The translations under genes were made by a program, and so were the position numbers. Shown here one piece after another: positions 23,163-34,434 of a stretch of 64,000 nt of DNA (the stretch's first letter is position 1; every line of letters begins with the position of its first letter). Under the pieces are notes generated by a model. The model saw only the letters and a program-made list of their open reading frames with translations, ran no database searches and was not told the origin of the DNA. Source of the stretch: Melampsora larici-populina 98AG31 (taxonomy: Eukaryota; Basidiomycota; Pucciniomycetes; Pucciniales; Melampsoraceae); contig NW_006768784.1 of the NCBI RefSeq assembly GCF_000204055.1, positions 669,323 to 733,322 of the forward strand, in the 5' to 3' direction.

Positions 23163-23605
23163 TAGGGGTTGGGCGAAGCGCTGCAATGATTCAATTCAAC
23201 TGTAGTTTGAATTCCCTTGCAAGACAATCAGCCACTGTTCAAACCGATTCAAACAATATCAAAAATCCCTATTTTTTTGGACGACTTTATGGCAGCAAAA
23301 AAAATAGGGTGGCGCAGCACGTAACCCAACCGTCTGTTGGGTTATCTGTTCAGATATTTCTCCAACTTGCCAGCCAAAAGCCTCTGGTAGACCAATGAGG
23401 TTAGCCTGAGACGCCTGTCACAGATGCCACTGCCCCGAAACTTGGCTGCCTATGAAAAAATTGTGTTGGTCAAGGCAGCTGGACACGGGATAAACCTGTG
23501 ATATCTCAGGAGCTCTAGCTTGAACCACTTTGGGCGACTTCGATGGTCTTCGTGTGGCGGAATCCTATGTCGGCCAAAGTTGGTCGAATCGTCGCCCAAC
23601 CCCTA
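23163..23605. mobile_element. MITE in the right hAT arm (443 bp)
   Basis: Perfect 14-bp terminal inverted repeats TAGGGGTTGGGCGA (23163-23176) and its inverse (23592-23605). Each end carries TA at the junction, consistent with a TA target duplication (Tc1/mariner-like) around a GGGGTTGGGCGA repeat. No coding capacity. Confidence 0.72.
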
Positions 23606-23886
23606 TTGTATCGCCCCCCGAGTACGATACTGGAATGGGCCCAAGGAAGTATCGAGTACAAAATCTCTATTGATTTTGTGTCTGGGAGTGCAATACTACG
23701 ATACAGTATCAGTATCTGATCGGTATCGTGACAAGATACGGTACTAGGTATTGGGCGGCACAGTATTGCCGTTGCGATACTTTACTGAGTATTGTATTGT
23801 GGGTACAACTACGTTACTGAGGCTCAGTTTCTCTAGTATTGTAGACCCGTTACTTTACTGAGTATCGTCGATACGATACCAGTATC

Positions 23887-23904
23887 GTATTTGTGGCAGC
23901 GTTG
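23887..23904 (-). repeat. hAT right terminal inverted repeat
   Basis: It ends TTGTGGCAGCGTTG and is followed directly by CTAATGT, the same 7 bp that precede the left end at 8352. Confidence 0.78.
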
Positions 23905-24469
23905 CTAATGTGCAACAAGCTTTTTCACCTCTTGTTTGGTCTTATTAGTAAAACCAATTGTGCAAGATCACTTTTTTCCAAAAAAAATGCTTTTCAGAAA
24001 GTTCTGGGTAAGCAGCTACCATTGGTATACTGAAATTTTGAGGCCAGAGGGAGGATGTTGAGTGGAGGTGTTGAGTGCAGAGCTACCCCTTGTTACTGCA
24101 TCCATAGTGAGTGCTCTGAGGTGAAGGAAGCTGGTTGACTTCGAGAAGTAAACTGCGATGAATTTAGTCATTTTTATAAGGCACCCACAGTCTCCATCAT
24201 CCATGGGAATATGGTGGGAAGCCATTTTGTTGACATCGACAACAATGTGGAATCGAAATGAAAGTTGAAGGATTAAATGAAGGTTATGCGTTTAAGACCG
24301 CGATAAACCCATAGGTCTGATTATGTAAATTAAACTTCCAGCTCATCGATCAAAGCCATCGAATGACTCAAAACCCATAAAACCAAAAAACCAAACCAAA
24401 CAAACAAAGACCCAAAAACCAAAAACCAAAAAACCCACCTCAGCTCAGCAAACCCAAATTTCCGTCACG
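23905..24469. other. Intergenic stretch before the cyclophilin gene
   Basis: No gene seen. The last about 90 bp upstream of 24470 are a pyrimidine-poor run of CCAAA/AAAACC words, probably the promoter and 5' leader of the cyclophilin gene. Confidence 0.5.
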
Positions 24470-25685
24470 ATGCGATCAGTAACTCTTTTCTCATGGCTCT
24501 TCAGTGCATTGATGGCTTATATTCTACATATTTCTATGCCAGTCAGAGCACTTAAAGGTCCTATGATCGTGTCTCAGTAAGCGATTCTCTTTCATTTCCT
24601 TTGTTCTCATCATATTGACCATCTTCAAACTCTTGAATTTCTGTGTAGAGTTTATTTTGATATTGAACATGGTGGAAAGGTGAGTCATGAAAATTATGGT
24701 CATGTCTTGTTGATGAGATATTCAAACCTTTTGTTTTTCGATTTTCTTCTAGCCTTTAGGTAGAATTGTGATTGCACTATTTAAAGGTACACCAAAGACA
24801 AGTGAAAACTTTAGGGCTTTAGCTGTTGGAGATCAAAAATCAGAAGCAGGTGTACCACTTCGTTATAAAGGATCTAAATTTCATCGAGTTATCAAAAGTT
24901 TTGTAAGTTTTCGAGGTTTTGGATTTCTTCTTTGGAATCGTGATCGGATCAAAATCATTTGAGAGTTTGGTTTTTGATTTGTTGACGTCATCTTTGTTGG
25001 AATATGTTAATGCTTTAGATGATCCAAGGTGGTGGTAAGTTTGAAAATCGTCATCACTTGACTTGAACCGTTTCATAACCTTCTCAAACTTGTTTCAAAC
25101 TTAACTTATAGATTTTACTCGAGGTGATGGTACTGGTGGTGCCTCGATTTACGGATCAAAGTAAGTGATCAGGAATCTGACTATTCCTATACTTAGTAGT
25201 CTAATCATGGTGATTTGATCTTAAAGGTTCAAGGATGAAAACTTCAAATACAAACATGAAGGCCCTGGTACGCTTTCGATGGCCAACTCTGGACCTGACA
25301 CCAATGGATCTCAGTAAGACATTCCTTTTTAAAATTTTGGATTGATTCGTGACAGTCTTATCAATCTTTGATATCCTATACAGGTTCTTCCTTTGTACTG
25401 TTGTCACTTCTTGGCTCGATGGAAGACACGTTGTCTTTGGAAAGGTGATCCAAGGAATGGTATGTGTGATCATTGATTTGAACGTATACTTCAAGGTGAC
25501 AATTTTCAAACTGATGATCCTTGTTTCCATTGTCTTAGGATGTGGTCTTTTCAATTGAGAACGTAAAGACCAACAGTGGTGATAAACCAGTAGAAGACGT
25601 AGTCATTGTTGATAGCGGTGAAATGGTGATCGACAAGAAAGTTGATGCAGATGGAAATGAGGTGCCTCACCGTGTAGAATTATGA
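24470..25685 (+). CDS. Secretory-pathway cyclophilin (peptidyl-prolyl isomerase, CypB type)
   Basis: Eight exons, all in phase: 24470-24576, 24649-24679, 24753-24902, 25019-25034, 25112-25160, 25227-25313, 25384-25459 and 25539-25685, giving 220 aa. Residues 1-28 form a signal peptide ([17 protein letters not shown], then A near 27). The rest is a full cyclophilin domain. It has [16 protein letters not shown] with catalytic R91, F96 and Q99, then [20 protein letters not shown] and the W157/H162 pair in [11 protein letters not shown]. It should catalyse proline cis-trans isomerisation during folding in the ER. The C-terminus is RVEL, only loosely like HDEL/KDEL, so ER retention is uncertain. 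Exon 4 is a 16-bp micro-exon. Confidence 0.95.
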
Positions 25686-28087
25686 TTACGTGATTCTCTA
25701 TTCTCTTCTTCTTTCACCGAATTCCATTTTCTCTTTCTCTTCTTTCATAAAAAATGGGAATGTGATTCCGAGAAACTGTTGATGGAATCTCATCAACAGT
25801 TTTTCACTTTTCATCTTCGAGATTGGTTTTATGATAGTTCTTTTTTTTCAATTTGGTCAACTTTTATTGAAATCAAAACCAAGATTTAAAAAATCTATCT
25901 AACTTTGATCAGGCGTGATATCTTTTGAAATGCCGTTAGATTGAAACATTATAACCAAAACCAACCCTTCTTCTTTAGCAAAGTGACACCATTCTTTTGA
26001 GATATTTTAAAGTTGAAAGATCTGATTTGCTTTTTTTTTCTTTTTCAAAAAAAAAACCTTTTGTTTGTTTAGTTTGAGAAAGTTAAGTTAACTTCTGAAA
26101 CTACAGTTACTGTTAGTAGTCAAAGTGGATTTCATTTTTCAAGAGAATTTGATGGTTTAAGAAAATGATCAATCAATCAATCGGTCAATCAACCCGTTCT
26201 TCTTTTTTTGCCACTTTTTTCTTTTTGTTATGAGTTTTGACTTATTTATTTACAAAAACCATTTCTTTTATAATGTCAGTTTGCAAGTGTTTGTGTTTTG
26301 TATTTGTGAGTCTTTCAAGAATCCTTCTAGAAAACCTCATGTTTTGCATGTTGGTTAGTATTTAAACAAATGCTCAAGTAGTATTTTGTTGGGTTTTGCC
26401 CAGAGAGTGTGATTGAAAACTTACAGATCCTACCCAGACTACACTCTGTGTTGGTGAACCTACAACTGTTTCATGCCTAATGACTGAATGAAGAGATTAA
26501 GAGGGAACCTTGCATGTGGCAATGCAAGGCGAAGACAAATATGAGTTCAGGCACATACTTGGCAGAAGGAAGAAAAGGGAAAAAGGTTGCGTAACACATA
26601 AATCAGGCAGGGTATGTGGCTGAAGAAGACCCAAGAGAAATGAAAAGGAGAACTCTGATATCTTTGGCAAATGGTACATAATTATATGGAGAAACACTCC
26701 CAAAGAGAAAATCTATTCTACAATGATGCAGAGCAATGAAGTTGAAGGTTTTACCACAGTAAGTATTAGGGGGGTTCAAGTTAAAAAATTTGAGCTAAGA
26801 TTATAGGCAACTCGAGCCACTTTTTAAGTCTGCTTGGTGCTTAAAAAACACGATGACAGCGTGGACAAGTGCTTATATATAAGTAAAGTTGGTCTAAAGT
26901 AAAAAAAGAACAGGCTCTGAAACCTTCTGAAACAAAGGTACGAGAGGCTCACAAAGTGCATTATTTCTGCTGTTATGGATTCAACAAGAGAGAAAATGAA
27001 AAAAATCGACCGTTGAGCACTAAAAAAAAGGCCGTTGACACACAATCCAAAGGACGTTTTTTTCTTCGTGGAAAAAAAAGGTCGTCTTGCTTAAAATTAT
27101 AAGCATCGACTTATAATTCATAAGTTACCCGAGCTGCTTTAGAGCTGCTTGGATGGCTTATAAACAAAACTATAATTTGTGACTCCCGAACATTGCTTAA
27201 AATTCATTATAAGTCCATTTTGTTTTAACTTGAACCCCCCTATTTGATGATGACTCATGGGATCAATTGAGAAATAAGGAGCTGGGATGTAAAGGGGAAG
27301 TGACGACATGGGCTTCAATTGTGAATCGAGTCTCATCTAAGTGCAAGTGCAAGTATAGAGAGAAGGGGCTTAGGCTTATACAGTGGGTGACTTCATATCC
27401 TTCAAGAGTGATGATCTGAGGTTCTCTCCTCATGCTACGTAGCCCAAAGTGTGGCACTGGCTACATATCGGCTTGTTAGTATTTCACCTGATGTATCACA
27501 ATTCCCGATTATGTCGATTCCCCCTCTTCACTTTTCCACTGGCCCCAGGCAGCCTTTGTACCCTCGGAAGGCAGCTTACTTGCCTTCAAATTAGGACTGT
27601 GCTTTGTGGGCACCCCTTTTTGCAAGGTTTCTACCTACTTGTTTCTAGTTTTGACGGTTGCTTGCGCCTCCTGTGCAAGTTGCGAATTGCCCCCCGATGG
27701 TCTACAGTATCCACTTGAGTTCAGGATAATAGCATCGAGTTCAAAATTCAGCGCCAGAAAAAGTCTTGAGGATATCACTCGTATTGTCCTCTGCCCCACG
27801 TGCCCTTGGATCACAGCCTGCAAGGGACCCAAATCAAACGTGTTTTGAACTCAAATAGAGTCAGACCGAAGCGTTTCTGTCGCTGCCGCTGGACGCATCA
27901 CCAGCAGACATGTAGGACGAGAAGATTATGTATTTGCTACGGCATCGTTCCCCACACCAGTGCGCGGGCCAGCATGAAACCATTTGGGTGTGATATAGTG
28001 AGGTTCAGATTAAGAGGGCCGTATTGCAGTCAGAAAGTCCCCACGCCAATTGCGTGCCTCTGATCTCTATCCCAAATCAACAAAACC
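25686..28087. other. Intergenic stretch with one MITE
   Basis: The 3' flank of the cyclophilin gene, then AT-rich DNA, the MITE at 26767-27242, and GC-richer sequence up to the first secreted paralogue. Short frames (26497-26703, 27449-28063) lack domains or splice partners. A short frame after a possible acceptor at 26069 has no partner exon. Confidence 0.55.
26767..27242. mobile_element. MITE with 20-bp perfect inverted repeats (476 bp)
   Basis: The ends are TAGGGGGGTTCAAGTTAAAA at 26767-26786 and its exact inverse at 27223-27242. TA lies at both junctions, consistent with a TA target site. The interior has no coding capacity and repeats words such as GCTTGG and TTATAA. The TAGGGG start resembles the MITE at 23163. 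Confidence 0.82.
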
Positions 28088-30338
28088 ATGAAGCTATTCG
28101 CATACTCGCTTCAACTAGCTTTGGCTATCAGTCCAACCTTCCCTACATTGGCCATGGATACTTTCTTGAAGCAAAGGGGGAAGCCAAAGATAGCTGAACC
28201 AAGTCAATTACAAACAGGAATGGTGGAAAAAACACGCTTTGATCACCACACCACCACAGGGCCCATACCGCCACAACAAGATGAGATACCTTATAAATCT
28301 GAAGTCCCTCCAGCTCCAGAAACAAAACAGAACCTCAAATCTTTTGTTACGCCAGGATCACTGGCTGCCAAGCATGGTGTTCGTACTTGGGACCTGGCCA
28401 CGAGCAGCGAAATGTACAACTTTGTTCAGAAAGCCCAAAAGCATATCTGGAGGCCACCGCCTCCAACAGATAACTCATTCACAGCAGAACTTTCGTCGTG
28501 GATTGACACTGTGGAAGAAGCAGTAGGTATCTTAGGAAGAGAAGAAATCTCATTTGTAGACAGGTTTAGGAATCTAGGACTTCTTACAGAAATGTTGAGA
28601 GTGGTTCCTTTGCAACCGCACGGTAAAGAGATATTAATGAAAGGATGGCCCGATCGCCTAAAGTTGGAGCTAAAGGCTACTCAAGGTCTGTGAATTACGC
28701 TTGATGATGTGTGAAAAATCATTCAATGATAGTGTATCTACAAATCGACGCAGGGTATGCTGAGCCCATCGCAAAATACCTACTGAGATACGCTTACAAT
28801 AAACATGAGGAGGAGGTAATGGGGTGGTCTGGTGAGTTAAGCTTCAAAACTCGAGCGTTTATGATGGAACTGATATGAACCAAATCTATTAAGATGTCAA
28901 TGAGTGTTTTGGTCGGGCAGCACTGATTGGTGCATATCAGAAACGTGTCATGGATGAAGCGCCTGGACAATCCGCAAAGAATATTGATCAGATTATTTCC
29001 AGATACTTGATGGAAGCAAGCCTTCCGCAAGAGAAAGAGGAAATAGAAAACTTGATTGTAGAAATGCGCCTCAATTTGAGAGGAGTTTCCTTCGATACTT
29101 GGGAAGGAAAATACTCAATAGACATTTTATCGCATCTGTTTAAGCATGCGTCCGCTGTCAAAACCAGGCTACTTGAACTCGAGAAACAAAAGGAATTTTT
29201 GAAAGATACCAATTCACCCTATGCCAAGGTAATTCTCAAGGCTTTATCAACAGAACAAAATGTGTCGCCACTCTTGAAGCAGAATATTGGAAAGATGATG
29301 AAACTCAAAAGCCAACCATCGGATGAATTTTTGGAGTCCATGGTAAAACATATGCATTCATCGATAGAGTCGGGAGATCGAAATTCTGCTATTCTGATGT
29401 ACAAATTATTGCAAATTGAAACCCATTACAATCCTGGTGTTGAAGAGAAAATTTACAAACTCTTGTTCGATGGGAATCATGTACCTGATTATTTGGTACA
29501 ATTGTGGGCACATATACATCCACAATTGACTGTGGAAAAGAAGATATATTTTCAAAACAATCAAATGAAGTTTGATCATTACAAGCACTTTGAATCTGGC
29601 CACTACGTCATGATGATTGGAAAAAGTGCGTAGACTCGTAGTAGTCATCCTTCTATTGACATTTGTATATGTACTGACTCCTATCGTAAATTTCAGATTC
29701 AAAGTATTTTTTAGATGCCAAGCGACATATCTTGGCACTTGAGATGTCAAAAGTTGAGTGTGAACCTTTCACAAGATTGTGTGAAAGTCTTAATTCCTTG
29801 ACGGTCAAGCCACATCAAGATATCCAGAAAGATTCAATTGAAAGAATTTGCAAGGAGGTCCAAGACTGCATTGAATCCATTGAAGATGATGTGCCCAAAA
29901 GATATGCAATGTTAATTGAAACACTTTTGCGAGTTTTGGAATATGAACCCCAAAGCATTGGTCATCTCCTAGAATACATAGATCAAAATGAGTCCTTCAG
30001 AAATGGATTGTACCAATGTTTAAACCATATAATCAAGCTTGGGCACCTCAATGAAAAAGCTGCACCACAAATGCTTGGGTTTGTGACACAAATGATAAAG
30101 GTAAGTTTTGTACATTCCTGTATTGTTGAAAGATGTAAAATGAAAAATGTTACAATTTGTTGATGATTTCCTTGATGCAATGCAGGCCTACAGCAAAATA
30201 TGGCCTGAAGGGTTTCCTATTGGTAGAATGAATGTGTTTTTTGGACTTGAGGATGAGAATCCTGCAGACAAGGCCAAGAGAATATCAAAAGCAACAGATG
30301 ATCTGAAGACAGTGATCACAGCAAGTAGATTCTTTTGA
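28088..30338 (+). CDS. Secreted protein, tandem family member A (654 aa)
   Basis: Exons 28088-28685, 28754-28831, 28894-29625, 29697-30100 and 30186-30338, in phases 1, 1, 1 and 0. The signal peptide is MKLFAYSLQLALAISPTFPTLA. The mature protein is mostly charged and predicted helical, with no membrane segments or cysteine pattern. Family-conserved blocks include TPGS(L/V)A, ECFGRAALIGAYQ, KYSIDILSHLFKHASAV, LLFDGNHVPDYL…LWAHIHPQLTVEK, DAKRHILALEM, NSLTVKPHQDI and LRVLEYEPQSI. No known domain. It is the first of three co-directional paralogues, probably a rust-specific secreted family and effector candidate by location and lineage restriction. Confidence 0.85.
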
Positions 30339-31518
30339 TCAAGACGCGTGTTTTTCGGCTTTTGTTTGTTGTTTTTCAAAGAGAGTAAATCACTAGCTCC
30401 TCAATACTTCATGATGAAGTACGATATTGTAATACTTCCTCTTCTACATAAGGCTACTCTGTACTGCACTCCCCCCTGCCAAATAAAATTTTGTTTTTGA
30501 GCTCAGGAAGAGGAACTTCAATACAAATATTTCAAGGAGATAACTAGATTGGAAGTATATGAGGGAGCTCAATCTGCCTACATAACCTCAAAGGTCATCT
30601 GAAGCATCTTTTGAATTTTTCCACTTGATGGTCAACATTTGGGACCCAGCACAGACTAGGTACTAGAACCCCCACGGCACCTTAGCAGCTTCCATTTTGG
30701 GTACCTAGGACCCTAGGTAAGCTACCTTGGGGCTTGATTTACTCATCCTAAAGCCCTCAGGTACCTAGCCTATGGTGTTATTTATCCATCTGGTGATTTT
30801 GTTGTTGAAAAAATGCTCAACAATGAACATGCAGGACCAGTCCCACAGCTGATGGTGAAAGGTAGCAGAGAGTAGCCTGTAGCTACTGTATGAAGTAGAA
30901 GAAGCCTGAAAGCTCTTTGTTCCAATGAATTTTCCTCCAAAAACTGGTCCTTATCTTTGCAAGGCTTCTATATATGTCAATAGAATGATAGTGATAGTAT
31001 TACGCCGGATGATTCTGCTTGCTCTGTTTGAGCAGATATATCTCAAAGAGGCAAAACATGATTTGAAATGAGATTAAACTGCTTCACCCTGGCTATCGTT
31101 TTCAATTAAAGACCCCAAGCATCACAGTGCCCATGGGATGTCCACAGTTGTGAAACAGTGCATCAGGCAAAATTTGAAGAAATCCCCCATTCTGCTTTTG
31201 GCTGTTGATTGGTACAATTCCCAAGATAACTTGGCTCAAATAGAATTGTGTGGGATCTGAGTGTGATGTGTATCATGTAGCTCAGTTGGTAAATGAACTA
31301 AAAAGTTTCATGTGGACCTGCATTTGGATCCAAACATGTTGGATGATTTGAATAAATACAACATGCCATAAATTGACCAGATTCAAATCCTGATACATCC
31401 ACTGATTTGGGAATGGGAAAAGGTATTTAGTTCAAGCAATGTGACTCACATTTCCCAACACCACATTTCATGTCTAAAGTTCCATCTTCAATCAATTCAA
31501 TACAAATAATAGAAAATC
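30339..31518. other. Intergenic stretch between paralogues A and B
   Basis: No gene seen. Around 30640-30780 there are palindromic CCTAGGTA/TACCTAGG words. The last about 100 bp should be the promoter of paralogue B. Confidence 0.5.
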
Positions 31519-33697
31519 ATGAGGCTATCCATGTACCTGCTTGGGCTAGCTTTGGCTATGTTTGTAGCCTTGCTTACATTGGCAATGGAGGACAATTTGG
31601 GAGAAAGAGTGAAGCTCTTAGAAGTAGCTGAACCAGGTCAACAATCAGGAACAACAGAACAAACACAATTTGAGCTTCACACTGCTACAAGGTCTAGGCA
31701 TCTCCCTTGGTATAAAATGCCTTTTGGATGCAAAGAACCATTGGGTTCAGATTTGAAATCCATCCCCAAATTTCCTGCAACACCAGGCTCAGTGGCCATC
31801 AAATATGCCTACACCCCTGGAAAATTTAGGCAGGTCACAGAAATGGACAACTTTGTTGATCATGTGATGGCACTTATCTCAAAGCCGCCAAATCCAACAG
31901 ATAGATCAATTCATGCAGCCTTGAACAAAGCAACAGTCATCTTGGGTAAACAAGAAACAACAATGATAAACCGCTTCAGAACATTAGGACTTCTCACAGA
32001 AGTGTTAGAACCTTGGAAACCAAAGGCTAGAGAGGTATTGATTAACAAATGGCCTGATCGTCTGAAGTTGGAGCTGGAGGCTACACAAGGCAAGTGAGAT
32101 ACCATTGATGTATACGCTTTGACAGAATTCCTTAATGATAGCGCATCTACCCATCAATCTAGAGTACGCTGAATCCATGGCAAATTATCTATTGATAAAT
32201 GCTTACGTGTCTGATACAAAAAATGTTCTGGATTGGTCTGGTAAGTTTAGGCTTTAAGATCATAGAATTTAAGACATGGCTAATATGAAATGGGAATATG
32301 AAGATATGAATGAGTGTTTCCGGCGGGCTCAACTGATTGGTACATATCAGAGTCAGATCAAGGATGCGGCACTTGAAAAATCAGAAAAGAAAATTAACGG
32401 CATAGTATCCAAGTACTTGATGAAAGCACAGCTTCCACAAGCAAAGAGAGATGTTGAAGAATTGATTTTGGCAATGCAGCTCAATTTGAGAGAAATCTCC
32501 TCCAACACCTGGGAAGGAGAATATTCAATTGATATGTTAGCTCATCTGTTTAAATATCAGTCAGCAGTTCAAACCAGACTGTTTGAGCTTGAGAAATACA
32601 AAGACTTCTGGAAAGATATGAATTTACCCCAAGTCACTGCAAGCCTTGAGGCCTTGTCAAAACATGAATCAGAATTTCTGCAGCAGGAAACAGAAAAGTT
32701 GAAAAAACTCAGAAGCCAACCATTGTATGGAGATTTGAAGTCCGTATTGGAGAATATGAAGTCATCAATAGAATCAGGAGATTATATGCTTGGGCTTCAG
32801 ATATATAAATTACTGTATATAGGATGTCACTATAATTCTGGTTTTGAACACCATGTATACAAACTCCTATTTGATGGTGCTCATGTACCTGCTTATCTGG
32901 CAAACCTATGGTCTCATATACATCCACAATTGGTTGTTGAAAAGGACATTAGATTTTATCCATACAAGATAATGATCAAAGAACGTGAGTCAATTTGTAA
33001 TCTTCATGCCTATCCTGTAGCAGAAAATTCAATGCTGACCCTCATACTGACTTTCAGATCCAAATTATTTTTGTGACGCTAAGCGACATATCTTGGCACT
33101 TAAAATTTCAGAGGTCAGAAGTGAATCATTTTCAAAGTTAAAGGAAACTCTCAATTCTCTGACGGTCAAACCACATCAAAATATCCAAGAGGATACAATG
33201 AAAAGAGTATGCAGAGAGGTTCTGGATTGCCTCCGGTCTGAAATGGTTGAAAATGAAGTTTCCAAAACAACTGCAATTGCAATGGAAACAATTCTTCGAG
33301 TCTTGGAATATGAACCCAAAAGCATCACTTATTTTCTGGAATACATGGACCAAGATGAGTTCTTTAGAGATATATTGTATCACAGTGCAAGAGATTTGAT
33401 CCAAAACAGACCACTAGAAAAGAACTCAGTACCACAACTTTTGGGGTTTATGGAGCAAATTGTTATTGTGAGCTTTGTTTCACTTTCTCAATGAAAAAAG
33501 AGCAAGAATAAGATGTGCTTACAGTTTCAACCACAACAACCTAGGCATACAAGGATATATGGTCACATAAGTTTCCTATTGAGATAGCAAACATACATTC
33601 TGATCTTGACAAGGAGAAGTCAGAAGAAAAGGTTGAAAAAATAAAGAGAGCAAAAGATGCACTCAAGAGGGAAATCACAGAAAGTCAATTCTTTTGA
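31519..33697 (+). CDS. Secreted protein, tandem family member B (630 aa)
   Basis: Exons 31519-32089, 32163-32240, 32304-32984, 33058-33467 and 33545-33697 have the same phases as member A. Exons 2 (78 bp) and 5 (153 bp) are the same length in all three copies. The signal peptide is MRLSMYLLGLALAMFVALLTLA. The first intron uses a GC donor (CAAG then GCAAGT), where A and C have GT. Conserved blocks: ECFRRAQLIGTYQ, YSIDMLAHLFKYQSAVQTR, LLFDGAHVPAYLANLWSHIH, DAKRHILALKI, NSLTVKPHQNI and LRVLEYEPKSI. It has the shortest first exon of the three. Function unknown. Confidence 0.85.
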
Positions 33698-34434
33698 TTG
33701 AGGCACATCTTCTGGCATCTTCATCTTTCTCTTTTTGAAAAAATGAATCACAAGACCTTTCTTATCCATAAGGATGTACAATTATTTTCTCTCTGTCCTT
33801 GGATTTGTAATTGTATATGAAAAATTCTGAGGGAATCAGATCTTGTTGTTTTCCTGGTTTTGTTCCCAAGTTTTGGCGGAGGATCAACACTTTGTGAATT
33901 GAGTTTGTGAAAGTTGCCATGAGTTTTCAAATTGTGAAAAAGCAACCCCTTAAAAAAGAAGATATATCACTTTTTTGAAGACTCCCTGGGAACCTGTACC
34001 CTTTGATTAATTTCTTCTCCACTTTTGTCAAAACATGATCTTCATCTTCAAGGTCAATCATGGTACCTCAATCATCAACCTCTTTCCTTTTACAACTCTC
34101 CCATATCATGGCCTACAAACTAATCAAAGTTACTCAGCATCTCATACAACTCTCTGGCGACTGTGATGTCAAACATGTATGCATGCAATCTCCGCCCGTA
34201 GAATCAGTATCAAACCTGTTCAGCTCACCGCAGCCGCAGAGTCAGCTCCTCAACCTGTGCTGAAAGCTGAGTGCGCGGTGCAGCGTCGATGATTTTTGCC
34301 GCGTGGCTGCTATCCGCAGAGCGGTCTAGTGATCTCAATCTTATCCTATACACAAATGGCCGTATATTGAATCAAATACTCATCTCAAATCCCCACGACA
34401 TTTGCCTTCCACTTCAAATACAATCAGTCAAATC
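33698..34434. other. Intergenic stretch between paralogues B and C
   Basis: No supported gene. A GC-rich patch at 34200-34330 with CCGCAG words lies about 100-230 bp upstream of paralogue C. The frame at 34060-34263 is not supported. Confidence 0.5.

Larger units (their letters stand above)
8352..23904. mobile_element. hAT-type transposon expanded by nested insertions (15.6 kb)
   Basis: The left end reads CAACACTGCCACAATTAC (8352-8369). The right end is its inverse, TTGTGGCAGCGTTG, ending at 23904. CTAATGT lies immediately outside both ends (8345-8351 and 23905-23911), that is 7 of the 8 bp expected for a hAT target duplication. The left subterminal region (about 8375-8700) and right region (22840-23110 and 23620-23890) share inverted clusters of GTATCG and GAGTA/TACTC motifs, including a common 18-bp block around CTGCTGCATCCCTGA. 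A hAT transposase pseudogene lies at the left. Subtracting the inner element (12268-22837) and a 443-bp MITE leaves about 4.5 kb, a normal hAT size. The nesting order is inferred. Confidence 0.72.

Noticed and set aside
26069..26165. Short frame FEKVKLTSETTVTVSS after a possible acceptor
   Set aside because: No in-phase upstream exon. The cyclophilin gene already has its own stop and 3' end.
28988..29750. Minus-strand frames within secreted paralogue A
   Set aside because: Shadows of exons whose phase and homology to paralogues B and C are clear.
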